The notes: generated from the sequence alone by a model not told the origin. DNA of 64,000 nt from Moritella dasanensis ArB 0140 (GCF_000276805.1 NZ_AKXQ01000005.1:62001-126000); one strand, 5' to 3'; shown: positions 17,875-27,354, counted from the stretch's first letter. Numbers and translations are program-made.

Positions 17875-17904
17875 TTTGCGTCTTTTGGTCAATGACACCG
17901 TCTA
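17875..17904 (+). promoter_or_regulatory. Putative ECF-type promoter of sigZ
   Basis: TTTGCGTCTTTT at 17875-17886 and CCGTCTA at 17898-17904, separated by 11 bases, lie about 75 bases upstream of the sigZ start. Nearly the same pair occurs upstream of the patB gene at 20101-20130. A CGTCT -10 element is common for ECF sigma factors, so this may be autoregulation by SigZ. Inference from two sites only. Confidence 0.5.
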
Positions 17905-17978
17905 GCTATAAGCACTGTAAATAAAGAGCACTGTAAATAATGAATACCGTAAATCGATTAACTTGAGGCTCCGTTAAT

Positions 17979-18539
17979 ATGTTATCTGAATGGCAAAATC
18001 ACAAAGCGCAACTGCGCGGTTATGTAAGCAAGCGCATTGATGATGCTGACGCTGTTGACGATATCCTGCAAGATGTATATATCAAGGCCAGCAGTAACTT
18101 GCATCAATTAAAATCTACCGGCAGCCTCAAAGGTTGGCTTTATCGTATTGCGCACAACACCATCATGGATTTTTATCGAGGGCGTCAACCTTATGACCCC
18201 CTACCCGACGACCTCGTCGCCGAAGAGGAGGATGAAGGCATTGAAGCTCGCGAAGAATTAGCGCAATGTTTGCGCCCACTGATTGACGAACTACCAGAGA
18301 AATACGGCACCCCATTGCGCTTAGCAGAGCTTGAGGGCGTTTCACAAAAAGACATAGCCCAGCGACTCGGTTTATCGCTTTCTGGCGCCAAGAGCCGTGT
18401 GCAAAGAGGCAGAGTCAAATTTCGCGAACAAATGATGGCATGTTGTAATTTTGAAGTAGACCAAAACGGTATTGTCGACTACACCAGAAAAGATACCGGC
18501 AGCTCACCTAAATGTGATCCCTTATTGGAGCAAAAATGA
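17979..18539 (+). CDS. sigZ: ECF RNA polymerase sigma factor, SigZ family
   Basis: An extracytoplasmic-function sigma factor of 186 residues. Sigma-2 covers about 10-70 (DDADAVDDILQDVYIKA, GWLYRIAHNTIMDFYR) and sigma-4 about 95-150 (LPEKYGTPLRLAELEGVSQK, LGLSLSGAKSRVQRGR). A C-terminal tail of about 35 residues has a CC pair followed by another cysteine near the end (ACCNFEVDQNGIVDY, SPKC), a feature of the SigZ group that might bind metal or sense redox. No anti-sigma gene is adjacent. Its stop overlaps the start of the glutathione synthetase gene by four bases, so the two are translationally coupled. Confidence 0.88.
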   Translation: MLSEWQNHKAQLRGYVSKRIDDADAVDDILQDVYIKASSNLHQLKSTGSLKGWLYRIAHNTIMDFYRGRQPYDPLPDDLVAEEEDEGIEAREELAQCLRPLIDELPEKYGTPLRLAELEGVSQKDIAQRLGLSLSGAKSRVQRGRVKFREQMMACCNFEVDQNGIVDYTRKDTGSSPKCDPLLEQK

Positions 18540-20032
18540 ATAACCAAGCAAACGTAATGATCCCACAGCATGTAATTGAAGACGCCACAGAATGGGCAAT
18601 CATGCACGGCGTCGCATTTCGTCAAGCAGACAACACAGCAAGACACTGCCCTTTTAGCATTGCGCCAATGACAATGAAGCGTGAAGTATATGAACATTTG
18701 CGTAAAGTAACGCCGCTAATCACCAAACTAATCAGCAACCTGTCTGAAGACCATGATTACCTGCAATCATCATTACAAGACATGGCCAAAGCCGATCCCT
18801 TTTTCGGACGCTTATTAGCCCTGCATCAGCAAGCGCACTATGATAAAAAACAGGGCAATACAGACAAACGCCTTAATCCGGCACGTACACCATTACTGTT
18901 AATGCGCACCGACTTTATGGATGACCGTGAACACGGCGCTAAAGTCATCGAATTTAATGGTATCGCAGCGGGCATGGCACCCTTTGGTCAACGTGCGACA
19001 GAGTTTCACGCCTTTATGACAAACCAATGGCCTGCCGTTTACCGTACATGGTCTGAAGCAGCTTCTAAAAATAGCCCTGCTACACCAGCAGAAAATCAAG
19101 GCCTAGAACAACTCGCTTATGGTATTGCCCAAGCAGCTAAAAAAGTCCAAGCGACATTTACTGCCGACACGCCCCAATCAAAGCCAACCTTTTTGATGGT
19201 GATCCAAGACAATGAAGATAATGTTTACGACCAGCACTTGCTTGAAATCGCGCTGCAAAAAAAGGGTTTACGCACAGTAAGACGGACATTTGAGCAGCTC
19301 AGTACCCAGCTTGCAACAGGCGACAACCAACGTTTAATGTTAGAAGGTGTTGGTGCTATCGATGTTGTGTATCTACGCGCTGGTTATCAATATTCAGACT
19401 ACTATTCTCCAAAGCGTAATGAATCGGTATGTTGCCAGACGTTAAGCCAGACAAGATTGTTTATCGAGCAACATCACGTAGCGATGAATGCCACTATCGG
19501 CCAGCAGTTAGCCACCAGCAAAACCATACAAATGCTGCTAACGATAATGCCAGCTGAAGACTATTTACGCTGGGGACTGACGCTGGAAGAAGCGCTATTA
19601 GTCAAAAGTTTGCTTGCAGAAATGAAGCCTGTGAATGACAACACCATCACTTGGTTTAACACCCAAGCAGACAAACAACAATGGGTATTAAAGAATCAAG
19701 GTGAAGGTGGTGGTCACTGCATTTTTGGTGACGATATTAGCGATAAATTAAATCAACTTAACCCAACTGAATACGACGCATGGGCGCTAATGTTACGTTT
19801 GCATCCACATGAACGCGAGACGCCAACCATTGCAGTACGTGATGGCCAGCAAACTCAAATAGACGATTTAGTCAGTGAAATAGGTCTATTTACTGCCTAC
19901 TACAATGGTGAGCCAGTAACGGAATATGAAGGTTATGCAGGGTATTTGATCCGCAGTAAACCAGCGAGCGAGAACGAAGCTGGTATTCACAGTGGTAAAG
20001 GTATTTTAGATTCTCTTGCATTGATTGATTAA
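18536..20032 (+). CDS. Glutathione synthetase, eukaryotic type
   Basis: Joins gamma-glutamylcysteine and glycine using ATP. The 498-residue product resembles the eukaryotic GSS family rather than bacterial GshB, which is about 315 residues. Key pieces are NPARTPLLLMRTDFMDD, the substrate segment EFNGIAAGM, the glycine-rich ATP loop LKNQGEGGGHCIFGDDI near residue 385, and a C-terminal GYLIRSKPASENEAGIHSGK resembling the alanine-rich lid. It overlaps sigZ by ATGA. Eukaryotic-type GSS occurs sporadically in bacteria and suggests transfer, though base composition is like its neighbours. A related tripeptide or glutathione-like product cannot be excluded. Confidence 0.82.
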   Translation: MNNQANVMIPQHVIEDATEWAIMHGVAFRQADNTARHCPFSIAPMTMKREVYEHLRKVTPLITKLISNLSEDHDYLQSSLQDMAKADPFFGRLLALHQQAHYDKKQGNTDKRLNPARTPLLLMRTDFMDDREHGAKVIEFNGIAAGMAPFGQRATEFHAFMTNQWPAVYRTWSEAASKNSPATPAENQGLEQLAYGIAQAAKKVQATFTADTPQSKPTFLMVIQDNEDNVYDQHLLEIALQKKGLRTVRRTFEQLSTQLATGDNQRLMLEGVGAIDVVYLRAGYQYSDYYSPKRNESVCCQTLSQTRLFIEQHHVAMNATIGQQLATSKTIQMLLTIMPAEDYLRWGLTLEEALLVKSLLAEMKPVNDNTITWFNTQADKQQWVLKNQGEGGGHCIFGDDISDKLNQLNPTEYDAWALMLRLHPHERETPTIAVRDGQQTQIDDLVSEIGLFTAYYNGEPVTEYEGYAGYLIRSKPASENEAGIHSGKGILDSLALID

Positions 20033-20062
20033 TTAATTAATTGAACGATTGATTAAATCCAA

Positions 20063-20091
20063 GGCTCATCATTAAATAATAGTGATGAGTC
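20063..20091 (+). terminator. Weak hairpin after the glutathione synthetase gene
   Basis: GGCTCATCA (20063-20071) pairs with TGATGAGTC (20083-20091), one pair being a G-T wobble. A T-run follows only after about 15 bases and overlaps the next promoter, so termination may be partial. Confidence 0.45.
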
Positions 20092-20100
20092 ATTAAATAA

Positions 20101-20130
20101 TTTGCGTCTTTTTTATTTATCTCCGTCTTA
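20101..20130 (+). promoter_or_regulatory. Putative SigZ-type promoter of patB-rhodanese
   Basis: TTTGCGTCTTTT at 20101-20112 and CCGTCTTA at 20123-20130, with a 10-base gap, match the motif pair upstream of sigZ (11-base gap). It lies about 35 bases before the patB start codon. This suggests that the two transcription units share a sigma factor. Confidence 0.5.
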
Positions 20131-20163
20131 GTTATATCAGACAACAATCACAGAGATAAATCC

Positions 20164-21342
20164 ATGTTAAAACTAGCACCAAGTCAGACAGATATTAACA
20201 ACAAATTCATCAAGCACGACAGTAATATGCTCAAGCAAGTCTATGGCACCGATGATGTAACACCTTATTGGATTGCAGACATGGACTTCCCCATCGCATC
20301 ACCGATAACTCAAGCCATGCAACAGCTGGTTAGCCGCGAAACTTACTCATACGAATTTGATTCTAAAACAGTGTTCCAGGCTATTTCACAATGGAATAAA
20401 ACCCGTCACAACCTTGATCTAAATCCCGAGCACTTTGTGCCAGCACCAGGTGTATTAAGCGCGATAGCCTTATTAATCCGCGAGTTTACCGACGAAGGTG
20501 ATGGCGTATTAATTCAAACACCGGTCTATCATCAATTCCGCCGCTTAATTGAATCGGCAGGACGCAAAGCGGTGAACAACACGTTACAAATCGACAATGA
20601 TAAATATGTCATGGATTTTGCCGACTTTGAAGAAAAACTGCAAAGTGGCAAGGTGAAAATGGTGTTGCTATGTAACCCACACAACCCTGTCGGTCGTGTT
20701 TGGCACAAAACAGAATTAGAACAACTGGTGGCAATAGCGAAGAAATATAACACCCTCATCATTAGTGACGAGATCCATGGCGACATCGTGTTTGACGAAG
20801 CCACATTCACCAGTATTAGTTCATTCGATTATGACAACAGCTTAACGATTATTGGTTCGCCAGCTAAGAGCTTTGGCTTGAACAGTATTTCGAATGGTTA
20901 TATTTACAGTGACAACAAAGTATTACGCGAGAAGATCAAAAGCACTGTGGTTTCTATGTCACTTGACCACGAAAATATCTTTACCACGAACGCGACTATT
21001 GCAGCTTATCAGCACGGCCAAGCATGGTTCGATGCGTTTTTAAGTTATACCCAAAATACCCGTAATTGGATCACCGAATTTATGGCCAATGAGCTGCCAC
21101 AAGTGAAAGTATTTGTACCTGAAGGCACGAATCAGATCTGGTTTGATTTTAGCGGATTAGGATTAAAATCGGCGCAACTTAAATCACTATTAACACAGCA
21201 AGCAAAATTGGCACTTACCCCAGGTACTTGGTTTAGTGAGCCCGATGAAAACTTCTATCGCATGAACTTTGCATCTCCGTTAGCGCAAATTCAGGCTTCG
21301 CTCACGTTGTTGAAATCAGCAATAGATATAGAACAGGCATAA
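20164..21342 (+). CDS. PatB/MalY family C-S lyase (PLP enzyme)
   Basis: A fold-type I pyridoxal-phosphate enzyme of 392 residues, standard for the PatB/MalY family of cystathionine beta-lyases. The sequence has the family start DVTPYWIADMDFPIASPI, GVLSAIALLIREFTDEGDGV, CNPHNPVGRVW, the aspartate/tyrosine region SDEIHGDIVFDE, and the Schiff-base lysine in GSPAKSFGLNS. It would cleave cystathionine or cysteine-type thioethers to a thiol, pyruvate and ammonia. It is followed by a rhodanese gene and preceded by a SigZ-like promoter, which fits sulfur or thiol stress metabolism. Confidence 0.88.
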   Translation: MLKLAPSQTDINNKFIKHDSNMLKQVYGTDDVTPYWIADMDFPIASPITQAMQQLVSRETYSYEFDSKTVFQAISQWNKTRHNLDLNPEHFVPAPGVLSAIALLIREFTDEGDGVLIQTPVYHQFRRLIESAGRKAVNNTLQIDNDKYVMDFADFEEKLQSGKVKMVLLCNPHNPVGRVWHKTELEQLVAIAKKYNTLIISDEIHGDIVFDEATFTSISSFDYDNSLTIIGSPAKSFGLNSISNGYIYSDNKVLREKIKSTVVSMSLDHENIFTTNATIAAYQHGQAWFDAFLSYTQNTRNWITEFMANELPQVKVFVPEGTNQIWFDFSGLGLKSAQLKSLLTQQAKLALTPGTWFSEPDENFYRMNFASPLAQIQASLTLLKSAIDIEQA

Positions 21343-21420
21343 CGCTAAGCTCTGTTCTATAGCGACATATGTTAAGACATCTATTAAGACATAACCGAAT
21401 TTATGAATGAGGAATATTCT

Positions 21421-21813
21421 ATGCCACAAACTATCACCAAAGGTATTAAAGCCTTAGAAGAAGAAGCTTATCGTGTCGTTGACGATATATCGATAGCTGA
21501 AGCCAAAGCCCTTTTTAACGATGACAATTATGTGTTTGTCGATGTCCGAGAAGCTGAAGAACGACAAACTCTCGGTGTGATCCCCGGTGCATTTACCTGC
21601 CCGAGAGGCATGCTTGAGTTTTTAATCGATTCAGCATGTCCTTTCCATAATAAGATTTTTAACCAAGACAAAACCTATGTGTTTTATTGTGCTCGCGGCC
21701 TGCGTTCACTTTATGCAGCTAAAACAGCTGCAGATATGGGGCTGACGCCAGTTAAAAATCTAGCGGGCGGTTTTGCGGAATGGGTTGAAAGTGGCGGCGC
21801 TGTCGAGTCGTAA
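21421..21813 (+). CDS. Rhodanese-like sulfurtransferase
   Basis: A 130-residue single-domain rhodanese. The catalytic loop is CARGLRS with the persulfide-forming cysteine (YVFYCARGLRSLYAAKTAAD), and the N-terminal VDVREAEERQTLGVIPGA is the conserved CDC25/rhodanese start. The ATG at 21421 has GAGGAAT before it and is preferred to the ATG at 21403. It is 78 bases downstream of the patB gene and likely in the same transcript. It may take up sulfane sulfur released by the C-S lyase. Confidence 0.9.
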   Translation: MPQTITKGIKALEEEAYRVVDDISIAEAKALFNDDNYVFVDVREAEERQTLGVIPGAFTCPRGMLEFLIDSACPFHNKIFNQDKTYVFYCARGLRSLYAAKTAADMGLTPVKNLAGGFAEWVESGGAVES

Positions 21814-21840
21814 TTAGAAAGGTGTGATTGTTAGAAGGTA

Positions 21841-21955
21841 TGCAGTTTCGACACCGCGTTAGAACTGCATATTGAAGCGAACAAATGCGAGCATAATGTG
21901 GATTTATTTAATTATAAATGTACCATTATCATGCTCGCATTTTTACGTTTTGAAA
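21841..21955 (+). repeat. Dispersed two-hairpin repeat, copy D
   Basis: TGCAGTT pairs with AACTGCA across a longer loop, then TGCGAGCAT pairs with ATGCTCGCA, followed by TTTTTACG. The first base pair of the second stem is T-A here where copies A and B have G-C, so both arms changed together and the structure was kept. It lies between the convergent rhodanese and lipoprotein genes. Confidence 0.78.
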
Positions 21956-22021
21956 CTAAGTAAATTACCGTTTAAGATCTATCTCATCATTCATGGTAAG
22001 CGTTAAGTTGGTTACCCCTCA

Positions 22022-24601
22022 CTATAAACGAACGGCTCCTGGATACAATTCATCGTCCACTAACAAGTCTGATACATCTTCAAAGGTCAGTGTATTGTTT
22101 GCAATATCAAATTTAAATAACCTTCTTGATAATGGATTGCCATTAGTTAATAAAGTATCAGCGACAATACCCATAATAAAACCATCTATTGGCTCAGATA
22201 AAAATCCAACGACTCGCGTTTTAGTATCGCTGCTATAATGGGTCAAATCTATTTGTTTTGTTATGCTATTATCACTGGGATTATAGCTTGCAAGGAAGCC
22301 ATCAGTTGTACCAAAATACAAGAAATCGTCACTGGCACTTAGCATACGTGTTGAAGGTAAAATATCAACACTGTTTAGGTCAGAGACTTGTTCCGTAATA
22401 ACCGGGTCAGCTGTACATGTCCCAACATCCACTTGTAATATCCTATTAGAGATACCACTTGTAGCCATATATAAGTTCCCATTACTGTGTAACGTTGCAC
22501 CTCGCACTATTGTTTCATCATTTGGTAACGATGTTCGATGAACGGCATTATTATTACCAGGGTGAGCGTTACAATTAATTCCTACGTCAAATAAAGCATT
22601 AGTAGTAGGATTGCTAATAGGTCCCCAAGCAGGATAAACGAGAATATTATTAACTGACTCCATCGTAAATGTGGTGGTATTACCGTCTAAATAGTTACCA
22701 GAATCAGTCCCATTTATTATTGCTTCGGAAATATAGCTCCGTTTAGTCTGCATGCCCGTTGATGAATCAAAGTTAACAAAATAATCATAATTCCCAAGAT
22801 TTGTATCTTTCGCCACGCCCCAGATATCACCATTATCCAACACCTCAAAATTCAACGGTACAGATGCATAAACCCCTGCGTGGTGTTTATCATCATAAAG
22901 CTGTTCAGGTACTTGTGCCGTGTATGAAGAGCCATCTTTAGCAACAGTGACAAACCCGTCATACACCCCTATATCAAAACTAGAAACAACAATTGAATCA
23001 TCCAATACCAATGGTTTCGATGCTAAATATGCAGGTTCCTCTGTCCCTAATGGGATTGATGATAACGCTTGAGTGGCACGGTCGTATTTCAATAAATAAC
23101 CAGTCACACCCAATTCACCTGTCACCGAAAATTGTAAAATGTATTGGTTGTTCGGACCACCTAAGCTAGGCTTGCCAACAAAGTGTTCACCGTGCTCAGG
23201 TTTACCTTCAAATAAAATATTTCTGACGAAAGTGTTGCCAGGATTAATTTCTTCTACTCTAGAAGGATAAAAGAATGCATCTTTATATAAATTTAAACTA
23301 CCACGTCCTATGTAGTCGGCCCCATCTAAAGTACCAGCAGTTACTAAAATCCGTCCATTGTCAGGATCCACTGTAAAATCAAAAGGTGCAATATTCAGAT
23401 TATCGGAGCCATTGATACTTTTCCATTCACGGAAGGTCATAACGGATGTAGCCGCATTACCACTTGATACTTCTAACAGACGAGGACTATTATTTGTGTA
23501 TGAACCAGTCCTATCCCTGTCATAACCGCGGCAGAATTGATAGGTTTTAGCACCCAGTTTTGCGAGCCCAGCATTATAATAACACTCATCATTACTCTCA
23601 TTAATAACATTGGGGTTGAATGTATCATCGTTACTGCTGACTATTGTTTCACCGTTTTTATAATTAAAAACAGAGTAGATAAATCGTTTGTTTACCGCGT
23701 CATACAATGGCTCTGAACTTGTACCGTGAAGTGAGTATTGATTAGGAATCAATTTTTCAAACCATGTCAGTTCCCAAGGCTTAGACCAATCACTTTCCAC
23801 ACTAGGGCTAAGAATTAAAGCATATCCTTCCACTTCTCCAGATATCGATGTATCAGGATCACGCCATTTTTCACCGTCAGACATTAGGAATACAGCGTCG
23901 CGATTATTATATTCGCCTAGTACAGGGTTACTGAATAAATTTCTAAATATTTCCTGATTTAAGATTCCATCACCTTCATAAAATTCGTAGACTATCGACA
24001 TCTGACCAAAGTTTTCCGTGTCGGTTTTATCGATATTGATGTATAAAATGACACCATCGCCTCCACCATTTAAAGATTCTCTACCTCCGTCTTTCGTAAC
24101 CACTATTAAGCCTTTACAATCCGGTGTCATAACCGGTGCAGTCCGCCAACCAGATGCAAACCAACTAGAAGAACTGATGTATTGCTTATCGATCACTTTT
24201 TCGTAAGTCAATTTGTCGGACTCGGGATCGAAACTAATTAATTTACCCGCGCTAAAATAATGAGAATCCACAACCCCCCAAAATTTCCCGTCGCCACCAC
24301 CATCGACACAGGTAGCAGGATTACTGTAAATCAAGCCATTATGAAAATCACGTTCATTAGTATGGGGGTCGTGACCACCACTCGCTTCATATAACACGCT
24401 TTGCGTTGACATGTCCTCAATTTCAATCGAATACATAGCGCCTAGCTTATCGCTACCGGAGTCACCCGAAACGAGTAGTACACTAGGAGTTGCATCTAAA
24501 GGAGGCGTTGCATCTAAAGGAGGCGTTGAGGATGTATTGCTTCCATCACTACAAGCTACTAGCAATAGAACTACTGATGATATTGATATGATTTTACGCA
24601 T
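22022..24601 (-). CDS. Large lipoprotein with predicted beta-propeller
   Basis: An 859-residue exported lipoprotein. The signal peptide ends in the lipobox LLVAC at residues 13-17. A short linker with PPLDAT twice in tandem follows. The rest is rich in glycine, aspartate and serine, with repeating blade-like strands such as KLISFDPESDKLTYEK, LLKYDRATQALSSIPLG, YFVNFDSSTGMQTKR, FLASYNPSDNSITKQ and LFKFDIANNTLTF, which suggest a propeller built from beta blades. No catalytic motif was recognised. It is probably a surface or periplasmic binding protein. It stands alone, facing the rhodanese gene across repeat D. Confidence 0.72.
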   Translation of the reverse strand: MRKIISISSVVLLLVACSDGSNTSSTPPLDATPPLDATPSVLLVSGDSGSDKLGAMYSIEIEDMSTQSVLYEASGGHDPHTNERDFHNGLIYSNPATCVDGGGDGKFWGVVDSHYFSAGKLISFDPESDKLTYEKVIDKQYISSSSWFASGWRTAPVMTPDCKGLIVVTKDGGRESLNGGGDGVILYINIDKTDTENFGQMSIVYEFYEGDGILNQEIFRNLFSNPVLGEYNNRDAVFLMSDGEKWRDPDTSISGEVEGYALILSPSVESDWSKPWELTWFEKLIPNQYSLHGTSSEPLYDAVNKRFIYSVFNYKNGETIVSSNDDTFNPNVINESNDECYYNAGLAKLGAKTYQFCRGYDRDRTGSYTNNSPRLLEVSSGNAATSVMTFREWKSINGSDNLNIAPFDFTVDPDNGRILVTAGTLDGADYIGRGSLNLYKDAFFYPSRVEEINPGNTFVRNILFEGKPEHGEHFVGKPSLGGPNNQYILQFSVTGELGVTGYLLKYDRATQALSSIPLGTEEPAYLASKPLVLDDSIVVSSFDIGVYDGFVTVAKDGSSYTAQVPEQLYDDKHHAGVYASVPLNFEVLDNGDIWGVAKDTNLGNYDYFVNFDSSTGMQTKRSYISEAIINGTDSGNYLDGNTTTFTMESVNNILVYPAWGPISNPTTNALFDVGINCNAHPGNNNAVHRTSLPNDETIVRGATLHSNGNLYMATSGISNRILQVDVGTCTADPVITEQVSDLNSVDILPSTRMLSASDDFLYFGTTDGFLASYNPSDNSITKQIDLTHYSSDTKTRVVGFLSEPIDGFIMGIVADTLLTNGNPLSRRLFKFDIANNTLTFEDVSDLLVDDELYPGAVRL
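24489..24524. repeat. 18-base tandem repeat inside the lipoprotein linker
   Basis: Two perfect head-to-tail copies of an 18-base unit (GTTGCATCTAAAGGAGGC on the plus strand) encode the doubled PPLDAT linker. Because the unit is a multiple of three, copy-number change would keep the frame and alter only linker length. Confidence 0.8.
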
Positions 24602-24750
24602 TGAATACCTTTAAAATGTAAATGTAATCTATCTACATAAATATAGCTCACCTCCCTCTATACGGCTGAAATAATTGATTTTTAATGATTTTAAGTCCCA
24701 AAATACGAATGTGATCACATATACGAAACTTGCGCAGTATATTTAACAAA

Positions 24751-24900
24751 TTACAGAATTTTATTTCGACGCTTACAACAAGCACATTGAATGTCGCAAT
24801 GACTATATTGGGTATCGTCTAATACCAGACTGATAGCTTCACGCTGTTTAACCACTTCCTCAGCGAGCTCGACGACAGTTGGCGCAGTGAATAACAGGTA
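24751..24900 (-). pseudogene. C-terminal remnant of a lost gene
   Basis: A 49-codon open frame without ATG that reads like genuine protein: LFTAPTVVELAEEVVKQREA then ISLVLDDTQYSHCDIQCACC with a basic tail and a TAA at 24751. The CxxxCACC cluster may have been a metal site. An in-frame stop lies just upstream. I do not recognise the family. The remaining parts of 24602-25281 are AT-rich and show no other gene. Confidence 0.4.
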
Positions 24901-25281
24901 TTATTGAGTTAAATTTTAGCTAAATGGTAAACAGGATAATACGATATGGAATAGTGACTTATAACTAAGAGTTAGGTGATGAACGACCATAAAACCAGCA
25001 ATTAAATGGATTATAAACAACCAACACCATATTAAATATCGATTGGGCAATTAATAATCAAGCATTTAAAATGCGGATTTCAAATGCTTAACTTTTGCTT
25101 TGATGTTGATATCTATAGTTAATCTGGTATTTTATTGTTATCAATGATAAAACCAGTGGACAATATCGTTACAGGGTGTTTTATTAATGAATAATAGAGG
25201 TATTGAAAAATGTGAACTATATGTTATTTTCCTGTGATATTAGTGATTTATCTTGAATCACACGTTGCAGAAATTGGTCTA

Positions 25282-27354
25282 ATGAAAATAACAATTAAAA
25301 TAAAATTAACTATTACAATTTGCGTGATGCTATTACTTGTTAACGGATTCTTTATTACAAGTATTTTCATGACAGAAAAGACAGTGCTAGCGACAGAGAA
25401 AGTAAACATTCGAACTAAAGTCGAAAGCTTAATAAAGAATAACTTACAAGGTCAAACCGACAACCTGAGTTTCTCTTTAGCCAACTTATATGAATCCTCT
25501 TCAGCCAATAAAATCAGACAAGAACTTCGTGCTGATATCCTCACATTCAAAAAAACAATTGCAGATATGTATGCAGATGCACCGTCGGACGACGATGCCC
25601 AAGCAAATATCAACGCATTCATTGATAACTATCGTTGGAATGATGGCCGTTACATTTTTGCTTATGATGCTGACTCACTTGAAAACATAGCCAATGGGGC
25701 GAACCACCGTATTATCGGCGATTCTAGCTATAACTCGCAAGATAAAAGAGGTAATTACTACGCGCGAGACATTGTGAACAGTGCTAAAAAATCAACAATT
25801 GGTTATAGCCAGTATTACTTTCCAAACCCAGTGTCAGATACAGTAGAAGAAAAAATGTCAGCTTCTTTCTATTTTGAACCACTGAACCTGGTTATTGCGA
25901 CTGGTGAATATACTAGCCGATTAAGACAAAGCAAAATTGATATGGCGTTGCATTCAGTCAGTCTTACTCAATACGGTAAAGACGGCTACTTTTGGATCCA
26001 AGATGCTGACGGTAAAATCCTTATGCATCCAGACGCTAAGCTAATCGGTACGACCGCTGACTTTACCCGTAATGCAGCAACTCGCCTTCAAAATGGCTCT
26101 GATATTTTCATGTCTGCGGCATTTAAAAATTCAGAGACGAATAAAGTAGAAAACAAGATCCTGTATGTACGTAATATCTTCCCTGATTGGGGTTGGTCAC
26201 TCGGTACTGGCACCTACGAGAGTGAGATAACTACCATTGAAGAAAGTTTAACGACTGCGACAGCAGATATTTTCGATACTGAAATAAAAAATAGTTTTAA
26301 ATTCGCGTCTGTCCTTTTCATCCTTGCGATTGTGTTTTCACTTTGGCTTATCAACTGTATTATTCGTGAATTACTGGTACTGAAATTAAGTATTGATAAT
26401 TTATCGACTGGTGAAGCAGACCTAACCTCGAGATTAGTGATTAAGGGTAATGATGAAGTTGCTGAAATTAGTCACTCGGTAAATAATTTTATTGGTTACT
26501 TACAATCGATGATGTTGGATATATCCGGTGCGTCAAAAAATATTACTCGCGGTATTAATGATATTCACTCACAGTCTGAGCGTAATACTCAAGCGCTGGA
26601 TAATCACAGTGCTGAAACAGAATTAGCAGTAACCGCTATTACTGAGATGAGTACAACCGCAGACATCGTTGCTCAAAATGCACTGCAAACAGCAACGAGC
26701 ACTCAAGTGGCAAACGATGACGCGCAAGCATCGAAAGTAACGGTTATCGAAGCATCGAATAGTGTTATGTCTTTAGTCTCTGAAATGGGTGATACAGCCA
26801 AAAGTATACATGCCATGAATGAAGGCACTAAAAATATTGCCACTGTGTTAGAAGTCATTGGAGGCATTGCTGACCAAACTAATTTATTAGCATTGAATGC
26901 CGCAATTGAAGCAGCAAGAGCTGGTGAACAAGGCCGTGGTTTTGCCGTTGTAGCTGATGAAGTTCGGTCTTTAGCAGCCTTAACGCAAAACAGTACCGCA
27001 AAAATTAATGACATGTTGCAAAGCCTAACCGTTCGAGCTAACTCTGCCGTATCCGCTATGAATAACACAACTGAGAGTTGCCAAACAGTGGCGACAAATA
27101 CGTCCAGAGTAACCGAGAGCCTAGATAGTATGACGGGATCTATCGTTGAAATTAACGATTTAAGTACTCAAATTGCAACGGCTTCTGAAGAGCAAAGTGC
27201 GGTGACTGAAGAAATAACGCGTAACATGCATACCATCCAAGAGATGGTACAAGTGTTAAGTCAAAACGGTCAAGAAACAAAGCTAAGTGTGAAGAGTCTT
27301 ACCGATGAAAACGAGTCACTCGCGACATTGGTTGGTCGTTTTAAATTAAGCTAA
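25282..27354 (+). CDS. Methyl-accepting chemotaxis protein with two Cache domains
   Basis: Transmembrane chemoreceptor of about 690 residues. One membrane segment is at the N-terminus. The periplasmic part carries two single-Cache-type modules ([15 protein letters not shown] and [20 protein letters not shown]). A second membrane segment near residue 350 and a HAMP domain follow. The signalling hairpin tip is [20 protein letters not shown] and then [15 protein letters not shown]. The ATG at 25282 is preferred; a GTG at 25234 would add 16 residues. Ligand unknown; single-Cache modules often bind short carboxylates. It is unrelated in its sensor part to the duplicated receptors at 53985 and 56360. 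Confidence 0.92.
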   Translation: MKITIKIKLTITICVMLLLVNGFFITSIFMTEKTVLATEKVNIRTKVESLIKNNLQGQTDNLSFSLANLYESSSANKIRQELRADILTFKKTIADMYADAPSDDDAQANINAFIDNYRWNDGRYIFAYDADSLENIANGANHRIIGDSSYNSQDKRGNYYARDIVNSAKKSTIGYSQYYFPNPVSDTVEEKMSASFYFEPLNLVIATGEYTSRLRQSKIDMALHSVSLTQYGKDGYFWIQDADGKILMHPDAKLIGTTADFTRNAATRLQNGSDIFMSAAFKNSETNKVENKILYVRNIFPDWGWSLGTGTYESEITTIEESLTTATADIFDTEIKNSFKFASVLFILAIVFSLWLINCIIRELLVLKLSIDNLSTGEADLTSRLVIKGNDEVAEISHSVNNFIGYLQSMMLDISGASKNITRGINDIHSQSERNTQALDNHSAETELAVTAITEMSTTADIVAQNALQTATSTQVANDDAQASKVTVIEASNSVMSLVSEMGDTAKSIHAMNEGTKNIATVLEVIGGIADQTNLLALNAAIEAARAGEQGRGFAVVADEVRSLAALTQNSTAKINDMLQSLTVRANSAVSAMNNTTESCQTVATNTSRVTESLDSMTGSIVEINDLSTQIATASEEQSAVTEEITRNMHTIQEMVQVLSQNGQETKLSVKSLTDENESLATLVGRFKLS

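Noticed and set aside
11657-21955. The four two-hairpin repeats as integron attC sites flanking gene cassettes
   Set aside because: The copies lack GTTRRRY / RYYYAAC core sites, end in T-runs like terminators, and are separated by up to 4 kb blocks with genes in both orientations and their own promoters.
24709-24720. ATGTGATCACAT as a Crp site
   Set aside because: The TGTGA and TCACA half-sites overlap with no 6-base spacer, so it does not fit Crp binding.
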